Source: Bdellovibrio bacteriovorus W (GTDB lineage: Bacteria; Bdellovibrionota; Bdellovibrionia; Bdellovibrionales; Bdellovibrionaceae). Taken from it: a stretch of DNA of 64,000 bases. Location: NCBI GenBank assembly GCA_000525675.1, contig CP002190.1, positions 2,666,001 through 2,730,000 on the forward strand, read 5' to 3'. The notes beneath the pieces were generated by a model that was given only the letters and a program-made list of their open reading frames with translations, was not told where the DNA came from and did no database searches. This document shows positions 51,743 through 60,981 of this stretch, piece by piece. How positions within the stretch are numbered: the stretch's first letter is position 1; the number at the start of each line of letters is the position of its first letter. The translations under genes were made by a program, and so were the position numbers.

Positions 51743-53304
51743 AGTTGTCCGTACTCCTTCCAGAAATTCTCTGTTTGTTCCCCGTCGGGGCACAACTCGA
51801 TGATCTGATAATTTTCGAGATCTACGCTGTCAGGAATATTATGCCATTGCTGGTAGGACCAATTCCACATCTTTGCCCATGATTCGAAAGAAATGTTGTG
51901 TCTGTTTAGAAATATCTCTTTTTTAAACATCTGCGAAAATATTTGCCCCCCACTGTTGTTAATAACAACAATGCGAAGCTTCGCTGCTGATTGCTGAGAA
52001 GTTATCCAAAGTGACGATAAATCATACAGTGCGGTCAGATCGCCCACTAAACACCAATTATCTGCTGTCGGATGTGCCCACCCTAAAAATGTAGAAATCT
52101 GTCCATCAATTCCATTCGCACCACGATTGGCTGCAACACGCAGAGGAAGAACATCGTGTGAAGAACAAGAATCCCAATTACGAATTGGCAATGAGTTTCC
52201 TAGATAGATCGAAGCACCTTGCATTTGCTTTTCAGAAAGAGAAAAAACCAAACCTTGCTCAGACTGAGGATACTTTGCCAGAAGTTGACGAACCTCTTGA
52301 GCTTTCTTTTCGTCTTCAAATCTAAGAGAGACGTTTTCATAGTTTGGCTTAGTGAACTCCACTTGGCTCAAAATTTCTAAAGAGCTCACATGCTGAGTTG
52401 GTCGGCTAAGACCCGTGTAATGACTGTAGCTCACAGACAGTACCGGCGTATCCACGTACTTTTTTTCAAGATCTCTCCAGATGCGCGCCGTTGGCACTCC
52501 GCCAATTCGCAAGATCGAATCACAGATGTTCTGATCTAAAATTTTGTGCAGCATCTTTTCGCCAGAACGAATTTCAATATCCTTCAAATCAGGATGCCCC
52601 CTAAGGCAGGAAATCCCCTCACAATAAACCGGAGCCTTGTAATGTTTTAAAAACTCTAAAACAGTGCCATAAGCTTTTTCAGGCAAAATCCCAACGATCA
52701 CTAACGGTTTATGCTGACTTAAGAAAACTTCCACTTCGTTCAATGAATCCCAAGGAAGTTGCGCTGGCAATTTAGTTCTCTCAGAGTTACTTGGCGAATT
52801 AAGTTTTGGAATGGGCGCATCGATCAGAGGTTCTTCGAAAGCGACATTCACATGAATAGGTTTCTTCCACGACAGAGACTTAAACGAGACGTGTGGATTT
52901 TCGAAATCCACATCCATGGAAACTTCGATGTAATAAGAAAATATTCCGACTTGTTCAATGGTCTGCGGAGCTCCTGAACCACGATATTTGTGCGGGCGGT
53001 CTGCCGTTACCATAATCAATGGCAACGAAGAGTATGCTCCCTCAACCGCCGCGGGAAGAAGTTCTGCAACAGCAGTTCCTGATGTCGTAATCACAGCAAC
53101 AGGTCGTCTCGTGCTGGCAATTCGTCCCAGCGCGAAGAACGCTGCGGATCTTTCTTCAAAAAAAGAATATATTTTTAAATCTTTATTCTCGTCGAGGATG
53201 TGTAAGAACGGACTATTCCTCGCCCCTGCACATAAGACAAACTCACGCACACCTGTATCGAGTAACTCTTGAAGAACTTTTCCTGCTAGTTCGATATTTG
53301 TCAT
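51730..53304 (-). CDS. menD: MenD, SEPHCHC synthase
   Basis: 524 residues, TPP-dependent. It joins isochorismate and 2-oxoglutarate (losing CO2). Landmarks are the N-terminal GVREFVLCAGARNSPFL, TSGTAVAELLPAAVEG, TADRP and GSGAPQTIEQ; the TPP/Mg region includes CLVGDLTALYDLSSLW and VVINNSGGQIFSQ. It overlaps menF by 4 bp (ATGA) and menH by 13 bp. Confidence 0.95.
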   Translation of the reverse strand: MTNIELAGKVLQELLDTGVREFVLCAGARNSPFLHILDENKDLKIYSFFEERSAAFFALGRIASTRRPVAVITTSGTAVAELLPAAVEGAYSSLPLIMVTADRPHKYRGSGAPQTIEQVGIFSYYIEVSMDVDFENPHVSFKSLSWKKPIHVNVAFEEPLIDAPIPKLNSPSNSERTKLPAQLPWDSLNEVEVFLSQHKPLVIVGILPEKAYGTVLEFLKHYKAPVYCEGISCLRGHPDLKDIEIRSGEKMLHKILDQNICDSILRIGGVPTARIWRDLEKKYVDTPVLSVSYSHYTGLSRPTQHVSSLEILSQVEFTKPNYENVSLRFEDEKKAQEVRQLLAKYPQSEQGLVFSLSEKQMQGASIYLGNSLPIRNWDSCSSHDVLPLRVAANRGANGIDGQISTFLGWAHPTADNWCLVGDLTALYDLSSLWITSQQSAAKLRIVVINNSGGQIFSQMFKKEIFLNRHNISFESWAKMWNWSYQQWHNIPDSVDLENYQIIELCPDGEQTENFWKEYGQLWQE

Positions 53305-54395
53305 AACTGAAGACCTAAAATCTTTCTTACGGAGTAACGTTTTTGATAGAGTTCACGCCACTCTCTTTCAATTTCGGAAGCTGCGACGATTCCACATCCC
53401 GATCCTATCATAGACTCATACGGGGTCCACTGAAGACTGCGAATTGCAACCAAACAGATGGCTTGCTGAGGAGTGTGAAACATGAACGGTCCCCCAAAAC
53501 CATCGCGGCCTTTTTGACCGGGGTAATCCTGCATCCATCCGTATCCATACCCTCTCGGCGAAACTCCAAGAGCTGGTGTTGGGTGAAGGGATTCCATAAG
53601 CTTTTTAAAGCTCGGCAACTCATCGCAATGAACAGAGATATTAGTCTTTAAATGGTAAAGAGTCGGAAGCTCTACCACTTCCGTATTAGCCACTTCGACC
53701 CGTCCCAGGCGTGAAGTCACCTCGACAATATCGTCGATCACCAATTGGTGCTCTCCTCGCTCTTTAACATCTTCAAGTAAATCCAAGCGAGTGCTTCGAT
53801 CTGTCTTTGGACAGGTTCCCGCTAAGGCCATGGTGTGAATGGTGCCATGGGCATATTCAAACAAGACCTCAGGAGTCGCACCGAGGACTCCGCCACCTTG
53901 ATGCCAAAAGCCATAAATGGAAAGTGTGGAGGGAGCGACGAGGAGATTCAAAAGAATCTCTGCCCGTTCGCGGGCCGTCACGGTCTGAGCTGAGCGCGCA
54001 AATACTGCCGGCACTGCCTTGGAGATTTCTTTTTGAGCAATTCTCAGTTGGATTCCATCAAAAGCTTCTTGAAAATGAGCCTTCTCTGGCTCGACCCACG
54101 GGGCTTTTCCCAATGGGGCCGTCGTGATGTTTTGTGAGTCAGCGTCTAAAAATTCTTTTAAAAGCGTTTGAAGGGCTTCAGAGCTTAAAGAGTGACTTTT
54201 TGCTCCAACGAAGGGCTCTCGGGAAGAGAGATTATAGAAGGATGGATAAGTGATTGTAATTTCGCCATGATTTTCTTCGGTGGCAGAGGTAAACGGTCCT
54301 TCTATAAGAATCCATTGGTCCCTGTGCCGCAAGAGGGCTCCGGCGTCCAAAAAGTTTGTAATGCTAATGCGCGTTGTGCTATTGTGTCGTTCCAC
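53301..54395 (-). CDS. menF: isochorismate synthase (chorismate-binding family)
   Basis: 364 residues. The C-terminal two thirds are the chorismate-utilising fold (GGGVLGATPEVLFE; HTMALAGTCP; HHxVIDDI-like EHQLVIDDIVEV; TPALGVSPR; SMIGSGCGIVAASEIEREW). It converts chorismate to isochorismate, the first committed step to menaquinone; operon with menD and menH decides against anthranilate or salicylate roles. The GTG start is only 15 bp from the divergent aroF start. Confidence 0.9.
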   Translation of the reverse strand: MERHNSTTRISITNFLDAGALLRHRDQWILIEGPFTSATEENHGEITITYPSFYNLSSREPFVGAKSHSLSSEALQTLLKEFLDADSQNITTAPLGKAPWVEPEKAHFQEAFDGIQLRIAQKEISKAVPAVFARSAQTVTARERAEILLNLLVAPSTLSIYGFWHQGGGVLGATPEVLFEYAHGTIHTMALAGTCPKTDRSTRLDLLEDVKERGEHQLVIDDIVEVTSRLGRVEVANTEVVELPTLYHLKTNISVHCDELPSFKKLMESLHPTPALGVSPRGYGYGWMQDYPGQKGRDGFGGPFMFHTPQQAICLVAIRSLQWTPYESMIGSGCGIVAASEIEREWRELYQKRYSVRKILGLQL

Positions 54396-54410
54396 TAGAA
54401 TGGTCGTAAT

Positions 54411-55232
54411 ATGGAAACGCTAACTATGCAAACATCTACCTCAACCCAAATTGTCAATGTCGCTGGCTATGACATCGGTGGACCGCAATTCGCAGTCATC
54501 GCTGGGCCATGTTCGATTGAAAGCTTCGATCAGTTTTTAGAAACTGCAAAAGCTGTGAAGTCTTCCGGAGCGCACATCCTTCGCGGTGGCATCTGGAAAA
54601 TGAGAACTTCTGCAAAGTCTTTCCAGGGCCTAGGATCGGATGCTTACGATCTTATTGAAACTGTTTGTAAAGAAACAAACATGGGCCTTATCTCCGAAGT
54701 CACTGATGCTCGTCAGATTGAAGAAATTTACGATATCGTAGAAGGCTTCCAAGTAGGTTCTCGCAATATGCATAACTATGCTTTGCTCAAAGAACTTGGC
54801 ATGCAGAAAAAACCTGTGGTTCTTAAGCGCGGGTTTGCAGCTCTTATCGAAGAGTGGATCAATGCTTCTGAATACGTCACTCGCGGTGGCAATCAGAACG
54901 TTATTCTTTGTGAGCGTGGCATTCGCACTTTCGAAACAGCCACTCGCAACACTCTAGATCTTAACGCCGTTGCCTTTGCTAAAAAGAATTCATCTCTTCC
55001 TGTTATCGTCGACCCTTCACACGCAGTGGGCATTCGCGCTCTTGTTCCTGATTTAGCTTATGCGGCTGCCGCAGTGGGAGCTGACGGAATTATCGTAGAA
55101 GTGCACCCTCGCCCTGCTGAAGCCCTTTCTGATGGCATGCAGGCGCTCACTCCGGATGACTTCAAAACGATGATGGTTAAGCTTGATAAAATCTTAACGG
55201 CTATTGATAGACCTCTTCACACAGTAAAATAG
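54411..55232 (+). CDS. aroF: 3-deoxy-7-phosphoheptulonate (DAHP) synthase, type I-beta
   Basis: 273 residues. Marks are [62 protein letters not shown] and [10 protein letters not shown]. It condenses PEP and erythrose-4-phosphate, the entry to the shikimate pathway. It has no fused ACT or chorismate-mutase domain and only a short N extension, so feedback control through such domains is absent. An ATG five codons in is an alternative start. It pairs with ubiE. Confidence 0.93.
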   Translation: METLTMQTSTSTQIVNVAGYDIGGPQFAVIAGPCSIESFDQFLETAKAVKSSGAHILRGGIWKMRTSAKSFQGLGSDAYDLIETVCKETNMGLISEVTDARQIEEIYDIVEGFQVGSRNMHNYALLKELGMQKKPVVLKRGFAALIEEWINASEYVTRGGNQNVILCERGIRTFETATRNTLDLNAVAFAKKNSSLPVIVDPSHAVGIRALVPDLAYAAAAVGADGIIVEVHPRPAEALSDGMQALTPDDFKTMMVKLDKILTAIDRPLHTVK

Positions 55233-55245
55233 TTTAGGTGTAAAT

Positions 55246-55959
55246 ATGGAAAGCAAACATTCTCCAAACCCAGAAATTATCCGCAGCATGTTTTCTAAAG
55301 TTGCTGAGAATTACGATCGCGGCAACAACGTGCTTTCCATGGGTATTCACCATTTGTGGAGAAAGAAGCTCGTAAAGTACAGCGGAGCTAAAGCTGGCCA
55401 AAAAGTTCTGGATTGCGCTACTGGTACTGGTGACTTAGCAATTGAGTTCAAAAAAACTGTGGGCTCTGACGGCTCTGTGATTGGTACAGACTTCTGCAAA
55501 GAGATGCTCATCCCAGCTCCACAAAAAGCCAAAGACAAAGGCCTTGAGATTCAGTTTGAACAAGCCGATGTCACACAACTTCAATACACAGATAAGCAGT
55601 TTGATATCTCTAGTATTTCATTTGGTATCCGCAACGTTGGCAACCCAGTAAAAGGCCTTCAAGAAATGGCTCGAGTCACTAAATCTGGCGGCCAAGTTAT
55701 GGTTCTTGAATTCGGCCAAGTTCGCATTCCTGTATTCGGTCCTCTTTATAACTTCTATTCAACTAAGATCCTGCCTAAAATTGGCGGCATCGTGACTGGA
55801 CAGAAAGAAGCTTACGAATACTTGCAAAAGTCCTCAGCAGCCTTCCCATGCCGTGAAGATTTCTTAAAGCTTATGGAAGAAACAGGCGCTTTCTCTCACT
55901 ATGAGTACATCTCATTGTCTGGCGGAATTGCCTATATCTATAAAGGCACTGTGAAGTAG
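55246..55959 (+). CDS. ubiE: UbiE/MenG demethylmenaquinone methyltransferase
   Basis: 237 residues. SAM motif I is LDCATGTGDLAIEF. Family marks are MFSKVAENYDRGNNVLSMGIHHLWR (positions 12-36), FGIRNVGNPVKGLQEMARV and VLEFGQ. It adds the ring methyl in the last step of menaquinone synthesis. Given the men genes on both sides, menaquinone is the expected quinone. AGGTG precedes the ATG, 13 bp after aroF. Confidence 0.95.
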   Translation: MESKHSPNPEIIRSMFSKVAENYDRGNNVLSMGIHHLWRKKLVKYSGAKAGQKVLDCATGTGDLAIEFKKTVGSDGSVIGTDFCKEMLIPAPQKAKDKGLEIQFEQADVTQLQYTDKQFDISSISFGIRNVGNPVKGLQEMARVTKSGGQVMVLEFGQVRIPVFGPLYNFYSTKILPKIGGIVTGQKEAYEYLQKSSAAFPCREDFLKLMEETGAFSHYEYISLSGGIAYIYKGTVK

Positions 55960-56028
55960 GCCTGCGAATTAATCTGCTAGATAAGGATGACATTTCGTAA
56001 AATGTTCTAAAATATATTCTGAAAATCT

Positions 56029-56061
56029 GTGGGACTCAAAACAAGAGTCCCACTTTTTTTT
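56029..56061 (+). terminator. terminator between ubiE and menB
   Basis: GTGGGACTC and GAGTCCCAC form a perfect 9-bp stem around AAAACAA, followed by eight Ts, ending the aroF-ubiE message. The convergent menB stop is 4 bp away, but no T-tract serves that direction. Confidence 0.92.
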
Positions 56062-56064
56062 GAT

Positions 56065-56952
56065 TTAATAATGCCAAGGGAACTTTTTGAAATCTCTTGG
56101 GCGCTTCTCAACGAAGGAGTTTCGACCTTCGATGGCTTCTTCTGTTCCATAAGCTAAGCGTGTGGCTTCGCCCGCAAAAAGCTGCTGCCCAACAAGGCCA
56201 TCATCCACCATATTGAAACCAAACTTCAACATGCGCATTGCTGTTGGAGATTTTGAATTCATCTCTTTAGCCCACGCTAATGCCTCGTCTTCCAATTTAT
56301 CATGAGGAACAACGGCATTTACCATACCCATATCAAAGGCTTCTTGAGCAGAGTAGTTGCGACCTAAAAAGAAAATCTCACGAGCTCTTTTTTGGCCCAC
56401 CATTTTTGCCAGATAAGCTGAACCATAACCACTATCGAAGCTAGCAACATCAGGATCAGTCTGTTTAAAGACCGCATGCTCTTGGCTTGCTAAAGTCAGA
56501 TCGCAGACCACGTGCAGAGAGTGACCACCCCCCACAGCCCAACCAGGGACAACCGCCATCACCACTTTCGGCATGAAGCGAATCAATCTTTGTACTTCTA
56601 AGATGTGCAAACGTCCCAAGCGAGCAGCATCCATCTGACCAGACTCATCGCCTTCATATTTATAACCATCTTTACCGCGAATGCGTTGATCGCCCCCTGA
56701 ACAGAATGCCCATCCACCATCTTTTGGTGAAGGTCCGTTACCAGTGATGATGACAACACCTACATCAGAGGTCACACGTGCGTGTTCAAGTGCCGTGAAA
56801 AGCTCATCCACTGTTTTTGGGCGAAAGGCGTTGCGCACTTCAGGACGATTAAAAGCAATGCGAACAGTGCCTTGATCTTTAGCGCGGTGATAAGTGATAT
56901 CTTCAAATTTGAAACCAGGAACTTCGGTCCATAACTCAGGCTTAAAGCTCAT
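56065..56952 (-). CDS. menB: 1,4-dihydroxy-2-naphthoyl-CoA synthase
   Basis: 295 residues, crotonase fold. Marks are FNRPEVRNAFRPKTVDEL, FCSGGDQRIRG, VPGWAVGGGHSLHVVCDL, and SFDSGYGSAYLA typical of MenB. It closes the naphthoquinone ring of menaquinone from succinylbenzoyl-CoA. AGGAG precedes the ATG. It is the last gene of the aroB operon, linking chorismate supply to quinone output. Confidence 0.96.
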   Translation of the reverse strand: MSFKPELWTEVPGFKFEDITYHRAKDQGTVRIAFNRPEVRNAFRPKTVDELFTALEHARVTSDVGVVIITGNGPSPKDGGWAFCSGGDQRIRGKDGYKYEGDESGQMDAARLGRLHILEVQRLIRFMPKVVMAVVPGWAVGGGHSLHVVCDLTLASQEHAVFKQTDPDVASFDSGYGSAYLAKMVGQKRAREIFFLGRNYSAQEAFDMGMVNAVVPHDKLEDEALAWAKEMNSKSPTAMRMLKFGFNMVDDGLVGQQLFAGEATRLAYGTEEAIEGRNSFVEKRPRDFKKFPWHY

Positions 56953-56970
56953 AAAAATTCTCCTAAAATT

Positions 56971-58008
56971 CTAAAACTGATCTACACGATCCGTCTTAGC
57001 CCATAAGTAATGATCTGCCAACACGATCCACGTCATAGCTTCTAAAACAGGAATCGCACGAATCACAATACAAGGATCATGACGTCCTTTTTTTGCCACA
57101 TCTAAAATCGAGCTTGTCGGCTTCATAGAAACCTTAAAGCGAATCTCTTCTCCGGTAGAAATGCCGCCGCGAATCCCTCCATACACTTCACTGCCCTCAG
57201 AGTGAAACTCCGTGCCCTTTTGCTCCGTCGCTTCAAAGCCACTGCCGAACTCCACTCCATTCACAGCACCGACACTCATATAGGCTTGGGCAAGGTCGGA
57301 CTTCAATTTATGGAAAACTGGTTGTCCCAAACCTTTGATCGGATTTCTAATCACGATTTCTGCAACTCCACCGAAAGACTCTCCATCGGCTTGGGCCTGC
57401 AAAAGCGCTTTGCGCACCTCTTCGTGCCGAGGCGAAGGGAAACGAGCTTGAAAGGAGTCTACTTCATGGTGAATGGCATTTCTGATTTCTTCTGGCGTTA
57501 AGACAAACTCACCAATCTGCAAAGAGAAACCTAAAACATCGACTTCAGAAACTTCGCGCAGAAACATCTTAGCGACTGATCCTGCCATTACGCGAGAAAG
57601 AGTCTCTCTGCCTGAGGATCTTCCGCCACCGCGATGATCACTATGACCGAACTTTTCTTTCCATACATCGTCAGCATGACCGACGCGAGCTTGCGCTTTG
57701 ATCTCTTTATAGTCTTCGGATCGCGCGTCCTTATTGCGAACGACTAGAGCAATGGGAGTTCCTAAGGTCTTACCTTCAAAAATACCACTTAAGATTTCCA
57801 CGTCGTCCGCTTCTGCGCGCCCAGAGACAATTTGCTCTTGGGAGTCTTTGTGCACCCCAGGGCGTCTTCTTTGCATTTCCTTTTTTAAAAGAGCTTCATT
57901 GAAGGAAACACCTGCGGGGCATCCATCAATCACAACCCCCAAGCCGACGCCGTGGCTTTCACCAAAGGACATTAAACGAAATCGGTTCCCGAATAAATTT
58001 GCCGACAT
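56971..58008 (-). CDS. aroC: chorismate synthase
   Basis: 345 residues. It needs reduced FMN to turn EPSP into chorismate. Signatures are SFGESHGVGLGVVIDGCPAG, FGHSDHRGGGRSSGRETLSRV and MKPTSSI, all in expected places. It starts 4 bp after the AroKDE stop, with GAGGGG as SD overlapping that stop. Confidence 0.97.
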   Translation of the reverse strand: MSANLFGNRFRLMSFGESHGVGLGVVIDGCPAGVSFNEALLKKEMQRRRPGVHKDSQEQIVSGRAEADDVEILSGIFEGKTLGTPIALVVRNKDARSEDYKEIKAQARVGHADDVWKEKFGHSDHRGGGRSSGRETLSRVMAGSVAKMFLREVSEVDVLGFSLQIGEFVLTPEEIRNAIHHEVDSFQARFPSPRHEEVRKALLQAQADGESFGGVAEIVIRNPIKGLGQPVFHKLKSDLAQAYMSVGAVNGVEFGSGFEATEQKGTEFHSEGSEVYGGIRGGISTGEEIRFKVSMKPTSSILDVAKKGRHDPCIVIRAIPVLEAMTWIVLADHYLWAKTDRVDQF

Positions 58009-58012
58009 CTTC

Positions 58013-59812
58013 TTACCCCTCTTGAGCTTTCCAGAATTGACGCTGCCCTAGAGCTTGCTCCACAAACATCGCAAGTCCGGACTGATAGTTCGCGCCGATT
58101 CTTTGGGCATACTCTTTACCTAGTGAATCTTCTTTATAATTTAAATCAATAACCAGCACAGGCTTCCAATCCGATGGTGGAAATAAAGTGTGTGGAAGTC
58201 TTGGCGCTGCCCACACTAAAACACGCGGAGGCATAAACTCATCCGTTTCACCACTGCGTAAATCCCCAGTGCGAGCCGAATAGTACCGCGCGTGCGGAAG
58301 TCCTTTTGCAATCATCTCTAAAGTTCCGCCCCCACCCCAAACGACTATTTCGTTTTGAAGAGGGGCTAACATTCCGACACCTTCAATCAAGGCTAAAAAA
58401 CCTCGATCATCTGTATTGGTGCCGTGCCAGTGATGACCATTCCAATAAAGTGTGTTGATTGCAGTCTTTGCTTGGCAAAGCTCTTGCGCTAATTCTTTTA
58501 AAGGTGAAGTCACAGCCGCAAAGCTCAAGCCGAGGACTTGCAGAAAACTCAGTGCCTTCGCAAAATCGTCGTGAGCCACCTCAATGGCATAGACACTGCT
58601 TTGGTATTTAGCAAAAAAATCTGACTGCTCCATAGGAGTAAAACTATGCAGAACGGGATCACCAAGAACCGCCGCAAAGCGCTCGCCTTTTTGCTCCATC
58701 TGCCATTGCCATAAAGTAGGCTGATCCAAGGCACTTCCCATGCCCTCACGAATGAACTGGAGCTTTTGTCGAGAAGCCATACTAAGGCGATACCAAGCCC
58801 AGCGCCCATTCAGAGATCTAGGCAGAAAACTTCGGCGTGTATCTTCTGACACTTGCCACTGATGGCCTAATTTTAGCTCTTCAAAGTTATTAACTAACGG
58901 TGCGTATTTGAGATGAGAAAAATTTGCCGCTAATTTTTCAAAAGCCGCAAAATTTTCTTTTTCATGCAAGGAACCAATTCTTTTTTCCAAAGGTACTAAA
59001 TCTAAAAACAGTTCCAGATTGCCAACTTCATAAGCCCAGTCGACGTACTGACTCTGTTGGATAAAGCTTTGATAACTGCTCCAGTTCAATTCTTCGGAAG
59101 AGGGTTTGCGCAGAGAAAAAATAATTGGTGCGTTGAAAAATTCTAAAAAAAACTTTTCAATCTGCTCAGTCGTTAAAAGATCGTCACGAATCTCAAAAAA
59201 GTCTAAACCACTCTCAAGAAACTTCGACTTAAAATTCTGCCATGAGTGTTCGGAACGAAAGTGATCCGGAAGAACCGTGACAATCCCCTTAAGATCTTTC
59301 ATCTCATGAAGTAAAACTTTTTTTTCAATCTGCATTGCTAAATGCTTTTGCGCAAAATCCCCCGGAGGCATCAAATAAACATCATCGGCTCGCAAAGAGA
59401 ACTTTGTTTCTCGAAGAAGCGCCCGTTCACGATATTCCGTGAGTGGGTCCACCTCGAGGTTTAAGCGCGGGCGATCCAAAAAAATCCGTCCCTCTAGATC
59501 GGAGTCTCGGCGCACCCATAAAACATTCACAGATTCAGGAATGATCGAAACATCAAAACCTGCCCCTAATACGATATAAACATTGGCATAGGGCTTTTGC
59601 AGAAACTCAGTGAACATCTGACGTTCTAGATCACGAAAATACTCTTCACCATGAACTTTAAAAAGATCTGGAATGGATTTACCGATCTTTTTTTCAATCT
59701 CTGTATCAAGATCTGCAAAGTGAACGTCGGCATCAGCTCCTAAATAGAACTTAAGTCTTTCTAAAAAGGTGCTCTTCCCCGTTCCTCGATGTCCCACAAT
59801 GGCCGTGATCAT
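58013..59812 (-). CDS. three-domain shikimate enzyme: AroK-AroD-AroE fusion
   Basis: 599 residues. Residues 1-170 are shikimate kinase (Walker A GHRGTGKS, DLDTEIEKKIGKS). Residues about 171-375 are a divergent type-I 3-dehydroquinate dehydratase with the expected catalytic set: Glu207 and Arg209 (FFEIRDD), Arg235 (FSLRK), His283 (SLH), Schiff-base Lys302 (LKYAP) and Arg342. Residues about 380-599 are shikimate dehydrogenase (GDPVLHSFTP; Lys439 in AVTSPLKE; Asp468 in GTNTDDRG; nucleotide loop WGGGGTLEMIA). It would carry 3-dehydroquinate to shikimate-3-phosphate, all three steps between the AroB and AroA products. It overlaps aroA by 4 bp. Confidence 0.9.
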   Translation of the reverse strand: MITAIVGHRGTGKSTFLERLKFYLGADADVHFADLDTEIEKKIGKSIPDLFKVHGEEYFRDLERQMFTEFLQKPYANVYIVLGAGFDVSIIPESVNVLWVRRDSDLEGRIFLDRPRLNLEVDPLTEYRERALLRETKFSLRADDVYLMPPGDFAQKHLAMQIEKKVLLHEMKDLKGIVTVLPDHFRSEHSWQNFKSKFLESGLDFFEIRDDLLTTEQIEKFFLEFFNAPIIFSLRKPSSEELNWSSYQSFIQQSQYVDWAYEVGNLELFLDLVPLEKRIGSLHEKENFAAFEKLAANFSHLKYAPLVNNFEELKLGHQWQVSEDTRRSFLPRSLNGRWAWYRLSMASRQKLQFIREGMGSALDQPTLWQWQMEQKGERFAAVLGDPVLHSFTPMEQSDFFAKYQSSVYAIEVAHDDFAKALSFLQVLGLSFAAVTSPLKELAQELCQAKTAINTLYWNGHHWHGTNTDDRGFLALIEGVGMLAPLQNEIVVWGGGGTLEMIAKGLPHARYYSARTGDLRSGETDEFMPPRVLVWAAPRLPHTLFPPSDWKPVLVIDLNYKEDSLGKEYAQRIGANYQSGLAMFVEQALGQRQFWKAQEG

Positions 59813-60981
59813 ACCGACAACCTCACGACTTCCAAAAACTCGGGGTAACTTTTATTGATGACCTCAGGAGTGAGAATATGAACCTTGGCTCCGAGCACAT
59901 TTAAAACACTGGCTGCCATCACCATGCGATGGTCATTGTCAGGGTCAAAATCGAAACTTTTATCAGCAAAGCTCTTTCCCTCGCCGAAGATTTTCATGCC
60001 ATCAGAAAGAATCTCATGACGAATCCCTACGCCCGTTAATAAATCAGATACCTTTTGAATGCGATTGGATTCTTTGTGCACAAGCTGTGGGGCGTTTCCT
60101 AAATAGGACTCGCCTTGAGCCTTCGCACAGACCATGGCGAGAACTGGAAATAAATCAGGGCATTGAGAGAGATCGGCATTGAGGGGCTTTAAACTTTGCG
60201 GGCCTTCAATAATGAGATCCGTCCTAGTTTTTTGCAGAGTTACACCCATCTCTTCTAGAAAATCTATAAATTTCAAATCTGGCTGCTGACTCGTAAACGG
60301 AAAGTTCAGAATTTGCGCTCGCCCCGCCACAGCGGCTAAACCAGCAATCGAAAAACAAGAACTCACATCGGACTCAACTCTGTACTCAAAAACTTTGAGT
60401 GTTTGATTTTTGGGAACCCGATACTTCTTTCCCGATTTAAGGATTTGCATCCCTAAAGATTCTAAAAACTCCAAGGTCAGTTTTAAATAGGACTCTGACA
60501 AAGTCCCCAAAATTTCCACTTCAAGATCAAATGGCAGATTCCAGGCATTTAGAAAAAGACTTGAAGCAAACTGACTGGATCGCGAAGTATCCACAATCAA
60601 AGGTTGATGAGGCTCCTGCCACCCCGTCGTCTGAATTTTAAGTCCTTGCGGAGAGAGTTCGGATTTGACACCAAAAACTTTTAAAAGATCTACAAGATCA
60701 TCTTGAGGTCTTTCTAAAAGACGTGGAGTGCCAGCTATTAAGAACTCACCGCTTTCGCGAGAGGCCCGTAATGCTAAAAAGCGAAAAGTTGTTCCCCCGT
60801 CTCCGCAGTAGACCTGCGAAGAGCGCGAAAACATCTCTGCCAGCCCACTCTTCATATACACGACGTCGTCACAGTTCGAATTTCCCAAAAGTTTCAGTTC
60901 TGGAAAATAGCTCTGCGCAATCAGCGCGCGATTATAAAGAGATTTTGAAGCTGGCACTTCGCCTTTAAAGCTAAAACTCAT
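59809..60981 (-). CDS. aroA: EPSP synthase
   Basis: 390 residues, shorter than E. coli AroA (427). Substrate-binding marks are VPASKSLYNRALIA, YCGDGGTTFRFLAL, SSQFASSLFLNAW, the catalytic Asp in CPDLFPVLAMV, KESNRIQKVSDLL and DNDHRMVMAA. The enzyme joins shikimate-3-phosphate and PEP. The start overlaps the aroB stop and the stop overlaps aroKDE, each by 4 bp. Confidence 0.95.
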   Translation of the reverse strand: MSFSFKGEVPASKSLYNRALIAQSYFPELKLLGNSNCDDVVYMKSGLAEMFSRSSQVYCGDGGTTFRFLALRASRESGEFLIAGTPRLLERPQDDLVDLLKVFGVKSELSPQGLKIQTTGWQEPHQPLIVDTSRSSQFASSLFLNAWNLPFDLEVEILGTLSESYLKLTLEFLESLGMQILKSGKKYRVPKNQTLKVFEYRVESDVSSCFSIAGLAAVAGRAQILNFPFTSQQPDLKFIDFLEEMGVTLQKTRTDLIIEGPQSLKPLNADLSQCPDLFPVLAMVCAKAQGESYLGNAPQLVHKESNRIQKVSDLLTGVGIRHEILSDGMKIFGEGKSFADKSFDFDPDNDHRMVMAASVLNVLGAKVHILTPEVINKSYPEFLEVVRLSV

